In this document: positions 6,080 to 6,337 of the stretch, one piece after another
How positions within the stretch are numbered: position 1 is the stretch's first letter
How the letters are laid out: each line of letters opens with the position of its first letter
Origin: Candidatus Anaerobutyricum stercoripullorum
GTDB lineage: Bacteria; Bacillota; Clostridia; Lachnospirales; Lachnospiraceae
DNA: 6,337 nucleotides
Direction: 5' to 3'
Assembly: GCA_019114885.1 (NCBI GenBank)
Contig: DXEQ01000317.1
Coordinates: 1 to 6,337 of the forward strand
The notes under the pieces: model-generated
What the model was told of the DNA's origin: nothing
Databases searched by the model: none
What the model saw: the letters and a program-made list of their open reading frames with translations, nothing else
Position numbers and translations under genes: made by a program

Positions 6080-6337
6080 ATGAAGAAGTTTAGAAAGTCA
6101 ATAGGATTATTTGCAGCGGCTTTCGCATTGTGCCTTACATTTGCAGTGGGAGCAAAGGTGAACGCAGCGGATGTTCAGATGCAGATTGGCGATGCAGACG
6201 CGGGAAATAAGGTTCAGACGATGGCTATTCCGAATTTCGCGGTTAGCTATATCAGCTCTGATAAGACTTCAGCGTCATTCAGTATTGCGTACAACTATAA
6301 CGGACAGGTGACCAGAATTGGTGTCTTTGATGCCAAT
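6080..6337 (+). CDS. Secreted protein of unknown function, 5' part only
   Basis: The first 86 codons are present and the frame is open at the right edge. The start is classical for an exported protein: basic MKKFRK, then a hydrophobic core from about residue 7 to 25, then KVNA before ADVQ. Signal peptidase I would cut after Ala29. There is no lipobox cysteine at the cut, so it should not be a lipoprotein. The mature part has a polar linker to about residue 48. A stretch rich in Ser, Tyr, Val and Ile follows, such as FAVSYISSDKTSASFSIAY (53-71), which suggests beta strands, possibly an Ig or fibronectin type III-like fold. That is a guess from composition. Its codons look less GC-rich than those of the four upstream genes. 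Its promoter carries an 11-base repeat array, so expression is probably regulated. I do not recognise the protein. Confidence 0.88.
   Translation, partial: MKKFRKSIGLFAAAFALCLTFAVGAKVNAADVQMQIGDADAGNKVQTMAIPNFAVSYISSDKTSASFSIAYNYNGQVTRIGVFDAN

Noticed and set aside
1..6337. Mobile elements, CRISPR array, defence island or phage remnant
   Set aside because: No transposase, integrase, cas or restriction gene, no spaced long repeats and no terminal inverted repeats were found; the only tandem repeat is the short regulatory array at 5954-5987.

Overview
The window looks like a chromosomal segment from a Gram-positive, low-oxygen Firmicute, most likely class Clostridia and plausibly a Lachnospiraceae-type gut bacterium. 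That placement is an inference. It rests on strong AGGAGG-type ribosome binding sites, sigma-A-like promoters, a ZTP-type riboswitch in front of fhs, a membrane protein ending in a DUF6273-like domain, and a 'cysteine desulfurase family' aminotransferase of the EF2568 type common in this group. Coding sequence is fairly GC-rich and the gaps between genes are AT-rich. No rRNA, tRNA, CRISPR, transposase or phage gene was seen.

Layout. Three genes are on the minus strand, read from right to left. rbsK, a PfkB-family sugar kinase, occupies 3620-4543 and is closed by an intrinsic terminator at 3574-3606. A single-pass membrane protein with helical, TPR-like segments and a C-terminal DUF6273-like domain occupies 2089-3420. 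fhs, formate-tetrahydrofolate ligase, occupies 67-1737. The 351-base gap in front of fhs holds an extended -10 promoter (1977-2005), a ZTP/pfl riboswitch aptamer (1829-1912) and a terminator hairpin (1801-1832) that shares four bases with the aptamer.

Two genes are on the plus strand. A class V PLP enzyme (4781-5917) is divergent from rbsK across a 237-base gap that contains both promoters and a perfect palindrome between them. A secreted protein starts at 6080 and runs off the right edge; its promoter has three AATTGTG repeats upstream at an exact 11-base period.

How they work together. The genes look like independently controlled units rather than one operon. fhs feeds one-carbon units as 10-formyl-THF into purine synthesis, and ZTP is the purine pathway's alarm signal for low 10-formyl-THF, so the riboswitch fits its gene. 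The kinase may supply ribose 5-phosphate, also a purine precursor, but nothing in the sequence shows the two are co-regulated. I found no clearly undescribed system. The best leads are the repeat-bearing promoter of the secreted protein, the repeated segments inside the riboswitch leader, and the unusual two-sided membrane protein.
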